Shown here: positions 23,184-32,269 of the stretch, piece by piece
How the letters are laid out: every line of letters begins with the position of its first letter
Position numbering within the stretch: position 1 is the first letter of the stretch
NCBI RefSeq assembly: GCF_947259545.1
Contig: NZ_CAMYMK010000003.1
Coordinates: forward strand, 1-57,468
DNA length: 57,468 nucleotides
Source of the DNA: an uncultured Marinobacter sp.
Lineage (GTDB): Bacteria > Pseudomonadota > Gammaproteobacteria > Pseudomonadales > Oleiphilaceae
Direction: 5' to 3'
The notes under the pieces: model-generated
Told to the model about the DNA's origin: nothing
Database searches by the model: none
The model's input: only the letters and a program-made list of their open reading frames with translations
Program-made: the position numbers and the translations under genes

Positions 23184-25301
23184 TCAGTTGCAGCTGGCCA
23201 GCTGATTGATCCAGTCCGCGATCAGCTGGGCACCCTCGGTGTCCGGCTGGAGGATGCTGATCGGTGGCATGCGGAATTCCTGCTCAGCGACCATTCTCAG
23301 GTACAGCAGTGAGTTCTCCGCGTCTCCGGGCGTGAGCAGCTGCGCGCCGGTCCGGCCCAGGTCGTCGTTTTCGGGGGGCTCTCCGCAGGCGCCGGTGTCA
23401 CTCAGCGGGGTGGTGAGCCGCAGATCCAGGGAGCTCTGGGTGGTGCCGCCGGGGCGGTGACAATGACTGCAGTTGCTGTGCAGATAGCTGCGCGCCCGAG
23501 GGGTGACCGGCCTGGTGTCATCGGTGCTCCGGCTCAGGCTCTGGCTAAGCTGTTCCGGTGTCGGTGAATCGCTCAGTACGCCAATGCCGGCCAGGGTCTC
23601 CAGCTGATTGGCGGTGATGCCGGTTTGCGGGTAGGTGAAGTCCCTGTTCAGTTGCGCGGTTTCCAGGCCGAGACTGAAGCCCGCAGCGGCGGTATGGCAC
23701 AGACTGCACTCGCCGGCCGATGGGTAATGCCAGATCTGGCCACCCACATCCACCTCCTGGCTGCCGTCCACCAGCTCGGCGTCGGTGCCGGCCTCGTCCC
23801 ATTGATAGCTGTACCCGGACCAGCTGCCATCGGCGTTGTGCAGGAACAGGCGGGTCTCGATCAGGCTCTGGTCCAGCAGGAAGTTTTTCACCAGTACGGA
23901 GCCCCTGGGCAGGTTGAAATCCCCACTGTCATCGACCTTAATATTCGTGCCGTTCGGCAGTGCCAGATAGCGGGTTTTATCGGCACCGTCGGACCAGAAG
24001 GGCTCAATAATGGTGTAGGGAATCAGCCCGTCTGCTGGCTGCCAGGGCGCGTTGGCCTGGACGCAGCCGGTGTCGGACAACTGCTGTGGCAGTTCGGTCT
24101 CGACAGCGACCGGGTCAATGCGGAACAGGCCGGAGAAGGTCACCAGGTACAATTCGCCGGCGCTATCCTCCGCGAAGGAAGCGACGTTGCGGCCGGTTTC
24201 CAGCAGGATGCGACGCTCGAAGCTGCCGTCCGGCTGTTCGTTGAGTGCCCAGAGGGTGCCTGAACCGAAATCGGAGAACAGGTAGTCCCCCTGCATCGCA
24301 GGAATGTTGTCGCCGCGGTAGACGTAGCCACCGGTGACGGAAACGCCTTCATTATGGCCATAGGCCGCTATCGGATCGATAAACGGGCCGGAGGGGGAGT
24401 CACCGCAGCTGTTGCTGGTGCGTTCAAAGCCTTCGTAGCAGCGCCAGCCATAGTTGCCACCGCGGGTGATCCGGCTGATTTCCTCGAACCGGTTCTGGCC
24501 GACATCGCCGGCCCACAGATCGCCGGTCTCGCGATCGAAGCTGTATCGCCAGGGGTTGCGCAGACCATAGGCATAGATCTCCGGTAGCGCGCCCGGAATG
24601 TCGTTGCTGGCCGGGCTGCCATCGGGGTTGAGTCTGAGGATCTTGCCCAGCCGCGTGGACAGGTCCTGGGCCCGGTTGCCGGGATCGTTGGCGCTGCCAC
24701 CGTCGCCCAGCCCCACATACAGCAGACCGTCAGGGCCGAAAGTGATATGGCCGCCATTGTGGTTACTGAAGGGCTGTGGCTGTTCCAGCAGGTTGTTGCG
24801 AAGCAGGGCACCGTTGGTATCCTGGCGCAGGCTCTGGCCATTGTCGGCGGACTCGAAGCGGGCGACGAACGAGGTCATGCCGGCACTGGTGTCTTCAGTG
24901 AACGACAGATACAGAAAGCCGTTGGTGGAAAATGCCGGATCAAACGCCATGCCCAGCAGCCCACACTCGCCGCAGGTACTGAGTGCGTAGGCTTCGGACA
25001 GGTCTGCCAGCTGGGTCCGGGTGTCGGTGGTCAGGTCAAGGCGATAGATGACTCCGCCCTGCTCAACGACATAGAAAATTCCGGTCTGGCTGGGATGGGG
25101 CAGCATCAGCAAGGGGGAGTTGAAGCTGAAGGAAGATGCTACAGGGGTCAGTTCAACCTCGCTCGAACCCTCAAAGGCCAGACATTCAGTGTTACTCGGA
25201 CGCTCGGAGAGACCGATGGTCTCCCCCCCGGAGCTGCTTCCCGAGCCCCCGCCGCAGGCGGTGGCCATCAGGCAGATGAGTAGCAGAAGACATCGTTGCA
25301 T
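23184..25301 (-). CDS. PQQ-type sugar dehydrogenase domain / cytochrome c lipoprotein
   Basis: 705 residues. A lipoprotein signal ends in LMATAC-GGG. A soluble-glucose-dehydrogenase/HHIP-like beta-propeller occupies about 50-380 (LLGMAFDPAF, GDGGSANDPGNRAQDLS, YAYGLRNPWRYSFD, GDVGQNRFEEI). The C-terminal half has two heme-attachment motifs, CSLCH and CSHCH, so it should carry two c-type hemes. I infer a membrane-anchored periplasmic oxidoreductase passing electrons from an aldose or alcohol to the respiratory chain. The gene runs opposite to the bet operon. Confidence 0.82.
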   Translation of the reverse strand: MQRCLLLLICLMATACGGGSGSSSGGETIGLSERPSNTECLAFEGSSEVELTPVASSFSFNSPLLMLPHPSQTGIFYVVEQGGVIYRLDLTTDTRTQLADLSEAYALSTCGECGLLGMAFDPAFSTNGFLYLSFTEDTSAGMTSFVARFESADNGQSLRQDTNGALLRNNLLEQPQPFSNHNGGHITFGPDGLLYVGLGDGGSANDPGNRAQDLSTRLGKILRLNPDGSPASNDIPGALPEIYAYGLRNPWRYSFDRETGDLWAGDVGQNRFEEISRITRGGNYGWRCYEGFERTSNSCGDSPSGPFIDPIAAYGHNEGVSVTGGYVYRGDNIPAMQGDYLFSDFGSGTLWALNEQPDGSFERRILLETGRNVASFAEDSAGELYLVTFSGLFRIDPVAVETELPQQLSDTGCVQANAPWQPADGLIPYTIIEPFWSDGADKTRYLALPNGTNIKVDDSGDFNLPRGSVLVKNFLLDQSLIETRLFLHNADGSWSGYSYQWDEAGTDAELVDGSQEVDVGGQIWHYPSAGECSLCHTAAAGFSLGLETAQLNRDFTYPQTGITANQLETLAGIGVLSDSPTPEQLSQSLSRSTDDTRPVTPRARSYLHSNCSHCHRPGGTTQSSLDLRLTTPLSDTGACGEPPENDDLGRTGAQLLTPGDAENSLLYLRMVAEQEFRMPPISILQPDTEGAQLIADWINQLASCN

Positions 25302-25423
25302 GGCCCTGTCCTCCCTTCAGACCCCTAATAATAGTCCATCCGTGGCGCTCTGAACGATTGAATTTCCCAGTTCCGTCTCCATAAAGGGCGGTACACGGGG
25401 TTTTGCCTCGCTCTCATTTGAAG

Positions 25424-25460
25424 ATAGACTGCGCCTATCTTTGGTTTGGGAATTATCAAT
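25424..25460. promoter_or_regulatory. OxyR-like binding site upstream of ahpC
   Basis: A perfect ATAG-N7-CTAT element (25424-25438) is followed after 7 bp by a weaker TTGG-N7-CAAT element (25446-25460). This is the two-element, 10-bp-periodic layout of OxyR sites. It lies ~85-115 bp before ahpC, consistent with peroxide activation. Confidence 0.75.
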
Positions 25461-25468
25461 TTTATCTT

Positions 25469-25496
25469 GGCGCCTGAGTTCTTTAACTTAGGCGCC
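25469..25496 (+). other. Stem-loop in the ahpC leader
   Basis: GGCGCCTGAGTT, loop CTTT, AACTTAGGCGCC: a 12-pair stem with one G-U pair, 45 bp before the ahpC start. Without a T-run it is unlikely to terminate. An mRNA-stabilising or regulatory 5' hairpin is the likelier role. Confidence 0.6.
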
Positions 25497-25541
25497 GTTC
25501 ATTCATCAACCCTTGAATCCATAAAACGGGAGTTACTTCAT

Positions 25542-26105
25542 ATGGGTATTGTTAACAGTGAGATCAAACCGTTCAACGCCACCGCCTTCAAACAGGGCGA
25601 GTTTGTTGAAATCTCCGAAGCTGACGTAAAAGGTAAGTGGTCTGTCTTTTTCTTCTATCCGGCCGACTTCACCTTTGTTTGCCCGACCGAGCTGGGTGAC
25701 GTTGCAGACAAGTACGAAGAGCTGCAGAAGCTGGGCGTGGAAGTGTTCTCTGTGTCCACTGACACCCACTTCACCCACAAGGCATGGCACGACGCTTCCG
25801 AGACCATTGGTAAGATCAACTACTTCATGGTTGGCGACCAGACTGGCACCATCACCAACAACTTCGGTGTGATGCGTGAAGGTCAGGGCCTGGCAGACCG
25901 CGCTACTTTCCTGATCGATCCGGATGGCATTATCCAGGCGGTGGAAATCACTGCTGAAGGTATTGGCCGTGACGCCGACGATCTGCTGCGCAAGGTTAAA
26001 GCTGCCCAGTACGTTCGCAACAACCCGGGCGAAGTTTGCCCAGCCAAGTGGAAAGAAGGTGAAGCGACTCTGGCTCCTTCCCTAGACCTGGTTGGCAAGA
26101 TCTAA
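25542..26105 (+). CDS. ahpC: Alkyl hydroperoxide reductase peroxiredoxin AhpC
   Basis: 187 residues. The peroxidatic cysteine is in FTFVCPTE (about C47) and the resolving cysteine in NPGEVCPA (about C165), the typical 2-Cys AhpC arrangement. AhpC reduces hydroperoxides and is recycled by AhpF. The ATG at 25542 ([11 protein letters not shown]) has GGGAG upstream; a frame from 25446 includes the leader hairpin and is rejected. ahpF is not adjacent but 2.1 kb downstream. A strong terminator follows. Confidence 0.97.
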   Translation: MGIVNSEIKPFNATAFKQGEFVEISEADVKGKWSVFFFYPADFTFVCPTELGDVADKYEELQKLGVEVFSVSTDTHFTHKAWHDASETIGKINYFMVGDQTGTITNNFGVMREGQGLADRATFLIDPDGIIQAVEITAEGIGRDADDLLRKVKAAQYVRNNPGEVCPAKWKEGEATLAPSLDLVGKI

Positions 26106-26132
26106 GCTCCTCCCCGAGAGTAGCTCAAGAGC

Positions 26133-26161
26133 AAAAAACCCCGGATTATCCGGGGTTTTTT
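26133..26161. terminator. Bidirectional intrinsic terminator after ahpC
   Basis: AAAAAACCCCGG, loop ATTAT, CCGGGGTTTTTT: a GC stem with A-run and T-run, so it can act on both strands. Its right half overlaps the last codons of the convergent DUF3581 gene. Confidence 0.92.
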
Positions 26162-26877
26162 GTGTCTGGGGGAACCGCAGTGCCACGGGCCTTGAGGCGA
26201 TAGAACTCCTCGATGACGCTGGCCATGGCATCCGGGTGGTAAGGCCGCAGGCCGCTCAGCACAAGGCGCTTGGTGACTTCACCCACGGCCTTGCCGTCGG
26301 CGGTCAGCTGATACTCCAGTAGAACGTTGCCCCGCTTTCCGGCCGCATCCAGCGTTGCGTTGCTCAGTTCGAGGTCTGGCGACGGCAGATCCAGGTTGTT
26401 CAGGGCCAGGCTCATGCTCTCGTACATGACCATCGGGCGATCGGGATTGAACATCACCCCGTTCGACTCCATCAACGGTTTCAGGGTGTGGGGGAAGTTC
26501 TTGCCGGAGGCGGCCACGTAGGCGCGGGTAATATCCTCGATCAGCTGCTGGTCCTCGGTACGGGCACCACTGCTGGTCACCTCGATATAGACCTTGCCGG
26601 CGTCATCGCAGACGTCAATGCCGCTCTCGGTCTCCACAAACCGTAATGGCACGTCTGCGCCCAGCAGGCTTCGGAATCGGAAGGTCATGTTTTGCGAAAG
26701 TCCGAAACGGGCCAGAATGATTGCGAAGAGCAGGTCCCCGGGAACACAGAAGCGGCGGGCATCCGGATCATGAATGGGGTTGAAGTCCCCCGCGATCTCT
26801 TTGGCGAACTGACTGGCCTGCGGCGCAGAGATATGTACGTGCCCGTCCTGGACGGAGTGGAAACGATCTAGAAACAT
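26146..26877 (-). CDS. DUF3581 family protein
   Basis: 243 residues beginning MFLDRFHSVQDGHVHISAPQASQFAKEIAGDFNPIHDPDARRFCVPGDLLF, the hallmark N-terminus of the gammaproteobacterial DUF3581 family. The DFNPIHDPD segment resembles hot-dog/MaoC-type dehydratase motifs, suggesting a thioester-binding fold, but no activity is established. The last codons (PDTKNPG and TAA) are encoded by the ahpC terminator. Convergent with ahpC. Soluble. Confidence 0.85.
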   Translation of the reverse strand: MFLDRFHSVQDGHVHISAPQASQFAKEIAGDFNPIHDPDARRFCVPGDLLFAIILARFGLSQNMTFRFRSLLGADVPLRFVETESGIDVCDDAGKVYIEVTSSGARTEDQQLIEDITRAYVAASGKNFPHTLKPLMESNGVMFNPDRPMVMYESMSLALNNLDLPSPDLELSNATLDAAGKRGNVLLEYQLTADGKAVGEVTKRLVLSGLRPYHPDAMASVIEEFYRLKARGTAVPPDTKNPG

Positions 26878-26997
26878 GCGTTGCCTATTCTGAGTGCCAG
26901 AGAGTGGTGTTTCGGTGTCCTTGGCACACGATACGCTGACAAGCTGCTGTTGGGTATTCGCTATTGGTCAAGCCCCGGTTTTCCGGGGGGTTTCATT

Positions 26998-27909
26998 TCA
27001 GCTGACGTGATTTGCTGCCGGGGAACGGGCAAGGTAATCCAGTGCCTGCTGGGTATCCCCTTCATGAACGGGGTGGAAATCAGGTGCAAGCCAGCGAAGT
27101 GTGGCCCTGATCAGAAACGAGAACGTGGGCACATTGCCGGTATCCTTTCCTACGCGCTCAAGCTCCCTGAAAATATTGAGCATGCTCATACGACCAAAGC
27201 GTTTTACCTTGGGGGAGGGATCCTGGCGGTACAGTGTGCGTCCACCTTCGGCAATGAAATACAGGAAGAGTGGAAACACCAGGGCCATTAATGCCTGTCG
27301 GCTGACATAAAAACCCAGCTGCGTCTTGCAGAGGTGCTCAAACAGGTCGAAGGCAACCGTGCGATGCTCCACTTCCTCAGCGAGATGCCATTTGAACAGG
27401 TCCACCATGGCGGGATCGCCGCTTTGTTCCCAACTGGTGTTGTCCATCGCCCATTGCCCGAGCACGCCGGTGAAATGCTCGATGGCGGCGATGATACCAA
27501 CCCGCAGGACCAGCCATTGTTTGCGCCATTCCTTGCGGTCCAGGCTCTTGAGGCCGAGGGGATGTTCGCCCAGCAGGGACTGGAATAGCCAGCTTATCCG
27601 CTGGTGGTATTCGTCAAAGCTTAACCCGTGTGCTTTCAGATAGTCCTGAGCCTTGCTGTGGGCGCGGGAATGGATCGCCTCCTGGCGAATAAACCCTTGC
27701 ACGTCGGCTCGCAGGTCGTCGTCTGTGACCAGGGGCAAAGCCTTGTTGTAGACACGGCAGAACCAGAGCTCGCCCTCTGGCAGTAACAAATGAATACCGT
27801 TGATCATGTGGGTGGAAAACGCATCATCCCTGAGCCAATACAGGGGCGTGTCACTGAAATCAAACTGAACGTGTCGTGGCTGTATGTTATGACGTGATTC
27901 TGCCTTCAT
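26998..27909 (-). CDS. PF10118-type metal-dependent hydrolase-like protein (second copy)
   Basis: 303 residues, paralogous to the protein at 15139-16077 with the same ligand-rich helices: FIRQEAIHSRAHSKA, AIEHFTGVLGQW and AEEVEHRTVAFDLFEHL, plus a hydrophobic segment (about 205-225) and DFHPVHEGD near the end. The repeated E-x-x-H pattern suggests a non-heme diiron centre. This copy stands alone, between DUF3581 and the ahpF leader. Function unknown. Confidence 0.82.
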   Translation of the reverse strand: MKAESRHNIQPRHVQFDFSDTPLYWLRDDAFSTHMINGIHLLLPEGELWFCRVYNKALPLVTDDDLRADVQGFIRQEAIHSRAHSKAQDYLKAHGLSFDEYHQRISWLFQSLLGEHPLGLKSLDRKEWRKQWLVLRVGIIAAIEHFTGVLGQWAMDNTSWEQSGDPAMVDLFKWHLAEEVEHRTVAFDLFEHLCKTQLGFYVSRQALMALVFPLFLYFIAEGGRTLYRQDPSPKVKRFGRMSMLNIFRELERVGKDTGNVPTFSFLIRATLRWLAPDFHPVHEGDTQQALDYLARSPAANHVS

Positions 27910-28100
27910 TCTTGTTCTCCGGCTACGGGGTTGGGAGATAAACCGGCGGGCAAACCTCCCTGTATTCAGCCTTTTAAAGTAGCAAGCCGGAAGCGAAGTA
28001 GGCAGGGGGCCAACAGGACGGTGAGTTGCCTGATAGGGACAGGATTCGGACCTGATCGGCAGGTTTTTGTGGGCGGCGTCCAGCGATCCAGATATTGCGC

Positions 28101-28115
28101 ATAGGTCTGTCCTAT
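28101..28115. promoter_or_regulatory. OxyR-like element upstream of ahpF
   Basis: ATAGGTCTGTCCTAT is a perfect ATAG-N7-CTAT element, 128 bp before ahpF. The adjacent second element is poor. It lies in the 333-bp gap between the PF10118 gene and ahpF; the rest of that gap shows only a near-repeat TTCGTAC (twice) and an AAGAGGA ribosome-binding site. Confidence 0.65.
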
Positions 28116-28242
28116 TGAAAGGTTTGGATCAATTAATTTGAGCTTTATATAGTCAGTCCGTATCTTTCACACATATTCGATTCGTACTTCATTCCGAGTT
28201 CGTACATTCAGTCTCACGAAGTTAAAAAAGAGGACGCGTTAC

Positions 28243-29823
28243 ATGTTGGATGCCAATATCAAGGAACAGCTGAAAGCCTACATGGACAAACTGCAGCAGC
28301 CGATTGAGCTGGTTGCTGCATACGACGACGGCCCCAAGTCCCAGGAGCTGCGTGAGCTCCTCGAAGATCTGGAGCCGATGTCAGCGAAGATCAGCCTGCG
28401 CACCGAGGAAGATCCGGATGTGCGTCGCCCTTCCTTTGCCATCAATCGTGTGGGTACGGATATTGGTGTTCGTTTCGCCGGCATTCCCATGGGCCATGAG
28501 TTCACCTCGCTGGTGCTGGCACTGTTGCAGGTAGGCGGCCATCCGTCCAAGGCCTCTCAGGACGTGATCGAGCAGATCCAGGCCCTGGACGGTGAGTTTG
28601 AGTTCGAGACCTATTTTTCCCTGTCCTGTCAGAACTGTCCGGATGTGGTTCAGGCGATCAACCTGATGAGTGTGCTGAACCCGAAGATCAAGCACACCTC
28701 CATCGATGGCGCCCTGTTCCAGGACGAAGTCGAGAAGCGTGAAGTCATGGCGGTGCCGAGCGTTTACCTGAATGGTGAGACCTTTGGTCAGGGCCGTATG
28801 ACGCTGGAAGAAATCGTGGCCAAACTGGACACCAATTCGGATGCCCGTGAAGCGGAGAAGATCAACGGTAAAGACGCCTTCGAAGTTCTGATCATCGGTG
28901 GTGGCCCGGCTGGCTCGTCTGCGGCCATCTACGCTGCCCGCAAGGGTATTTCCACCGGCATCGCCGCCGAGCGTTTTGGTGGCCAGGTCGCCGATACCAT
29001 GGGCATTGAGAACCTGATTTCCGTGACTTATACCGAAGGCCCGAAACTGGTCAGCGCCATGGAGCAGCACGTCACTGAGTACGATGTGGATATCATGAAC
29101 ATGCAGCGCGCCGAGAAGCTGATTCCGGCCAGCCAGAAAGGTGGTCTGCATGAGGTACGCCTGGCTAATGGGGCATCGCTGAAATCCCGCACAGTGATTC
29201 TCTCCACCGGTGCCCGCTGGCGCCAACTGGGTGTCCCCGGTGAGGAAGAGTATCGCAACAAGGGCGTGGCTTACTGTCCGCACTGCGACGGCCCGCTGTT
29301 CAAGGGCAAGCGTGTGGCAGTCATTGGTGGCGGTAACTCCGGTGTGGAAGCTGCCATCGACCTGGCAGGCATTGTCGGCCATGTCACCCTGATCGAGTTT
29401 GGCGCCGAAATGCGGGCGGATGACGTGTTGCAGAAGAAACTGCGCAGCCTGAAGAATGTGGAAATCATCACCTCGGGCCAGACCACCGAAATTACCGGTG
29501 AGAACGGCAAGGTGAACGGTCTGCAGTACACTGACCGTAACACCGGTGACAGCCACCACGTTGCACTGGAAGGCGTCTTCGTCCAGATTGGTCTTGTACC
29601 GAATACGGAGTGGCTGAAAGGCGATATCGAGTTGAGTCAGCACGGAGAACTCATCGTCAACGACCGCAACGAAACGTCCATTCCCGGTGTGTTTGCGGCT
29701 GGCGATGCCACCACTGTGCCTTACAAGCAGATCGTGATCTCGATGGGTGAAGGCTCCAAGGCGGCGCTGAGCGCGTTTGACTTCCTGATTCGCAACTCGG
29801 TTGAGGACGATCAGGCTGCCTGA
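28243..29823 (+). CDS. ahpF: Alkyl hydroperoxide reductase subunit F
   Basis: 526 residues. Two N-terminal thioredoxin-like folds carry the CQNC redox pair (about residues 128-131), followed by a thioredoxin-reductase-like module with FAD-binding [11 protein letters not shown], the catalytic CPHCDG, NAD-binding [11 protein letters not shown] and a C-terminal GVFAAGDAT. AhpF transfers electrons from NADH to AhpC. Full length. It has its own OxyR-like site and a hairpin terminator. Confidence 0.97.
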   Translation: MLDANIKEQLKAYMDKLQQPIELVAAYDDGPKSQELRELLEDLEPMSAKISLRTEEDPDVRRPSFAINRVGTDIGVRFAGIPMGHEFTSLVLALLQVGGHPSKASQDVIEQIQALDGEFEFETYFSLSCQNCPDVVQAINLMSVLNPKIKHTSIDGALFQDEVEKREVMAVPSVYLNGETFGQGRMTLEEIVAKLDTNSDAREAEKINGKDAFEVLIIGGGPAGSSAAIYAARKGISTGIAAERFGGQVADTMGIENLISVTYTEGPKLVSAMEQHVTEYDVDIMNMQRAEKLIPASQKGGLHEVRLANGASLKSRTVILSTGARWRQLGVPGEEEYRNKGVAYCPHCDGPLFKGKRVAVIGGGNSGVEAAIDLAGIVGHVTLIEFGAEMRADDVLQKKLRSLKNVEIITSGQTTEITGENGKVNGLQYTDRNTGDSHHVALEGVFVQIGLVPNTEWLKGDIELSQHGELIVNDRNETSIPGVFAAGDATTVPYKQIVISMGEGSKAALSAFDFLIRNSVEDDQAA

Positions 29824-29854
29824 ACTCAAAGGTCTGATCTTCTGGCTTGAACAA

Positions 29855-29884
29855 AACAGGCATCGGATTCAGCCGATGCCTGTT
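29855..29884 (+). terminator. Hairpin after ahpF
   Basis: AACAGGCATCGG, loop ATTCAG, CCGATGCCTGTT: a perfect 12-bp stem 31 bp after the ahpF stop. The downstream T-run is weak, so termination may be partial and allow some readthrough into the next gene. Confidence 0.7.
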
Positions 29885-29922
29885 ATCGTTATGGGGAACC
29901 GGATTTGATCAGAGGCAAGTCT

Positions 29923-30675
29923 ATGAGGGGTTTTCTGCTCTCGATATTGTTCGTGTTATGCGCCAGTGCTGGTGCTTCGGAAAGGGACCGTATTCGTTTA
30001 GCTGTCCCTGGTTTCTCTCACCTGACGACCGAAGCAGGCGATGGGATATACCAGAAAATTATGGCCCGGGCCGTTGCGAACCTGGATGTTGAACTGAACG
30101 CAACGTTCTATCCAATCAGGCGGGCGCTACTGGTTTTTGAGCAGGGAGAGGCGGACTGTATTTATTCGTCGACCGAAGCGCTAGAGAAGAATTTCAGGAA
30201 GGATGAGCTTATCTTCAGCTTCCCTCTGGGGAAATTCAGTTTCTTTCTGTTTACCCTGAAGAACAACCCGCCTATTGCCAGCGTAAGTGCCCTTCAGAAT
30301 AAACAGGTCGGAGTGGTCAGCGGCCAGGAACACTTTCTTCATCCCTTTCTAGAGAATCATCATTTGGATGTTGTCTGGTCCAGAAATGACGCCCTGAATG
30401 TGTCAATGCTGGAGTACGGGCGTTTTGAGGCTATCATCGGTGCGATTCCCGATATCAGGCCGTATCTGGACAAGCTCAGTTATTTGCCGGATCGCCCCCT
30501 GCTGGAAAGCTTCGATCGCTTGACCTGCCACAATACCGAGAGCAACCGGGCTTTTTTAACCGAGCTGTCGCGGGAGTTGAAAAAGCTCAAGCGCGACGGT
30601 TTTTACCGGGACATTGCCGGGCCGCTCTATGTGGAATTTGATGACGATGAGCCGGGTGTCTATCCCGATTCCTAG
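29923..30675 (+). CDS. Periplasmic substrate-binding-domain protein (SBP_bac_3-like)
   Basis: 250 residues with a short signal peptide (about 1-18, LCASAGASE). The order of elements (RIRLAVPGFSHLT, YPIRRALLVFEQGEADCIYS, NKQVGVVSGQE, MLEYGRFEAIIG) matches solute-binding family 3 domains. No permease or ATPase gene adjoins it, so it may be an orphan binding protein or sensor. The ATG at 29923 follows GAGGCAAG; an earlier start at 29905 would place charged residues before the signal. Its stop overlaps the convergent transglutaminase-like gene by 4 bp. Confidence 0.72.
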   Translation: MRGFLLSILFVLCASAGASERDRIRLAVPGFSHLTTEAGDGIYQKIMARAVANLDVELNATFYPIRRALLVFEQGEADCIYSSTEALEKNFRKDELIFSFPLGKFSFFLFTLKNNPPIASVSALQNKQVGVVSGQEHFLHPFLENHHLDVVWSRNDALNVSMLEYGRFEAIIGAIPDIRPYLDKLSYLPDRPLLESFDRLTCHNTESNRAFLTELSRELKKLKRDGFYRDIAGPLYVEFDDDEPGVYPDS

Positions 30676-31352
30676 TCTGCGGACGTTGGTGAACTGACAT
30701 CTGCTTCCAGGCTGCCCTGGAAGCCTTTTCCAACTTCATTCGCTGAAAAGAGGTGACCGTAGGCTGCTTTGATGCCATCGACGATAAAATCGTGGGGGAC
30801 ATCGTCGAACACCCCGTGATCGTTGACGTATTCCATGTGAGCCTCGCCGGATTCGGTGTATTCCTGAAAGATGGAGTCGTGGATGCCATCGAATTCCAGT
30901 GGTTCCACGTTCATTAGCTCGCACAGCCGGGCGTTGAAGGCCGGCGTTGCCTTCACCCACTTCCCGTTCAGGTAGAGCTCGATGAAGCCGTGCATGCGGA
31001 AAATATCCGACTGCAGATAATCGATCAGCTTCTGACTGGATAGATGATTACGCACGTCCGCCAGACCCAGCCGGCTGGGAATACCAACGGAACGGGCCGC
31101 CGCACCCAGCAGCACTGCCTTGGGAATGCAGTAGGTCTCGCCGCTCTCCAGGGCGTAACTGGCGCTGAAAGTCTTCGGGTTCGTCTGGAACACGTAGGGG
31201 TTGTAGCTTACGGTGTCACGTACCGCGAGATAAAGTGCCTTTGCCTGTTCGACAGGATCATCCGGGACACCTTGTAGTTGGTGTTGGATCCATAAGCCGA
31301 GGTTGGGCTCATCGAAGTCGAAATACTCGGTGGTCTTCAGGTATTGGTCCAT
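30672..31352 (-). CDS. Transglutaminase-like cysteine peptidase-fold protein
   Basis: 226 residues. The nucleophile region YCIPKAVLLGAAARSVGIPSRLGLADVRNHL and the histidine region RMHGFIELYLNGKWVKATPAFN fit bacterial transglutaminase-like proteins. The usual Asp of the C-H-D triad, in a DPT-like motif, is replaced by TP in this group. A later HMEYVNDHGVFDDVP block is conserved in the subgroup. Cytoplasmic, no signal. Function unknown; a peptidase or amide-bond-forming activity is possible. Confidence 0.8.
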   Translation of the reverse strand: MDQYLKTTEYFDFDEPNLGLWIQHQLQGVPDDPVEQAKALYLAVRDTVSYNPYVFQTNPKTFSASYALESGETYCIPKAVLLGAAARSVGIPSRLGLADVRNHLSSQKLIDYLQSDIFRMHGFIELYLNGKWVKATPAFNARLCELMNVEPLEFDGIHDSIFQEYTESGEAHMEYVNDHGVFDDVPHDFIVDGIKAAYGHLFSANEVGKGFQGSLEADVSSPTSAD

Positions 31353-31466
31353 TATAGATATCCGTCGATGGCATCACACCAAGCATGGCTTATTGGTTAC
31401 TTAATCATCAATGATGAATTCCGCCAAACCGAATGGCAGAAATGTCTTTATTTGACTGGATTTTTT

Positions 31467-31506
31467 GCCTGACAATGTTCGCCGTTGAGCATAGGGATTG
31501 TCAGGC
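31467..31506 (-). terminator. Stem-loop after the outer-membrane protein gene
   Basis: GCCTGACAAT and ATTGTCAGGC form a perfect 10-bp stem around a 20-base loop, 19 bp beyond the stop of the minus-strand gene. On that strand the stem is followed by A residues, not T, so it would be an atypical or factor-assisted terminator. Confidence 0.45.
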
Positions 31507-31524
31507 AGATTAGAAACAGATTGA

Positions 31525-32130
31525 TCAGAATTGGTGAGTCAATCCAACGTAAAAGCTGCTGAAATCTGCATCATGAGTGTCCAGATAAGAAATGTATTCG
31601 GCAGTAACTGCTATATCTTTTTGCACGACCAGATTAAAACCGAATGCATACGAAAAGTCGGAGTCATCCAGGGACTCGCTCACTTTCCGAGCTTCCTCAT
31701 TTCGATTTTCTTTGGTTTTCGGGTTTAGTTCGAGTTTGCCGCCGGTCGCAGCATAACCAAGAGAAACATATGGATAGAAGCTGGAACTGTTGGCATAACC
31801 CAGTACAACATATTGTCCAATTGAGTATTCATGGGTCATATCAACGTCTTTGTAATCGTCAGATGCAACAGTGTTACTGGGGATGGTCCAGCTATCTTCT
31901 GTGACTCCAATAGCCAGTCGTGTTTCCAGCCCAAAATATGGGGTGAACCTTACCCCAAATTTACCTGCTAAACCGTAGGTGTCGAATTCCGGACCACCAT
32001 CAACATCAAGTGTGCTGTACCCAACACCCCCACTTAAAAAAAGCTTGTTCTCCCAGGGTGAGGCCGCATGAGCATTAAATGTGATAGCGCAGCCCAGAGC
32101 GATCAATCCGATCTTTTTACTTAGTTCCAT
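31525..32130 (-). CDS. Outer-membrane beta-barrel protein (OmpA/porin-like)
   Basis: 201 residues. The signal peptide ends AHAA (about 1-23). Amphipathic strands follow (LFLSGGVGYSTLDVDGG, GLAGKFGVRFTPYFGLETRLA, YVVLGYANSSSFYPYVSLGYAATGG) and the chain terminates in YVGLTHQF with a C-terminal phenylalanine, the BAM recognition signature. The ATG at 32130 has GGAG upstream. Base composition is clearly more AT-rich than its neighbours, and a 12-bp inverted repeat flanks the gene, hinting at acquisition. Ligand unknown. Confidence 0.82.
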   Translation of the reverse strand: MELSKKIGLIALGCAITFNAHAASPWENKLFLSGGVGYSTLDVDGGPEFDTYGLAGKFGVRFTPYFGLETRLAIGVTEDSWTIPSNTVASDDYKDVDMTHEYSIGQYVVLGYANSSSFYPYVSLGYAATGGKLELNPKTKENRNEEARKVSESLDDSDFSYAFGFNLVVQKDIAVTAEYISYLDTHDADFSSFYVGLTHQF

Positions 32131-32269
32131 TGGTAATTTTCTCCATTTTCCTTTTTTGATGTTGCTCAACGGCGTAACCAATAGCACAGCGGGGAGTTAA
32201 TTTGCGGTAAATTTTCAATTGGGGAACAAATAGATACAAATCAGATACGCTAGCAATCTTAACGTGAAT

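Noticed and set aside
28141..28242. TTCGTAC repeats before ahpF as a second regulatory array
   Set aside because: The copies are short, AT-rich and irregularly spaced; chance is a sufficient explanation.
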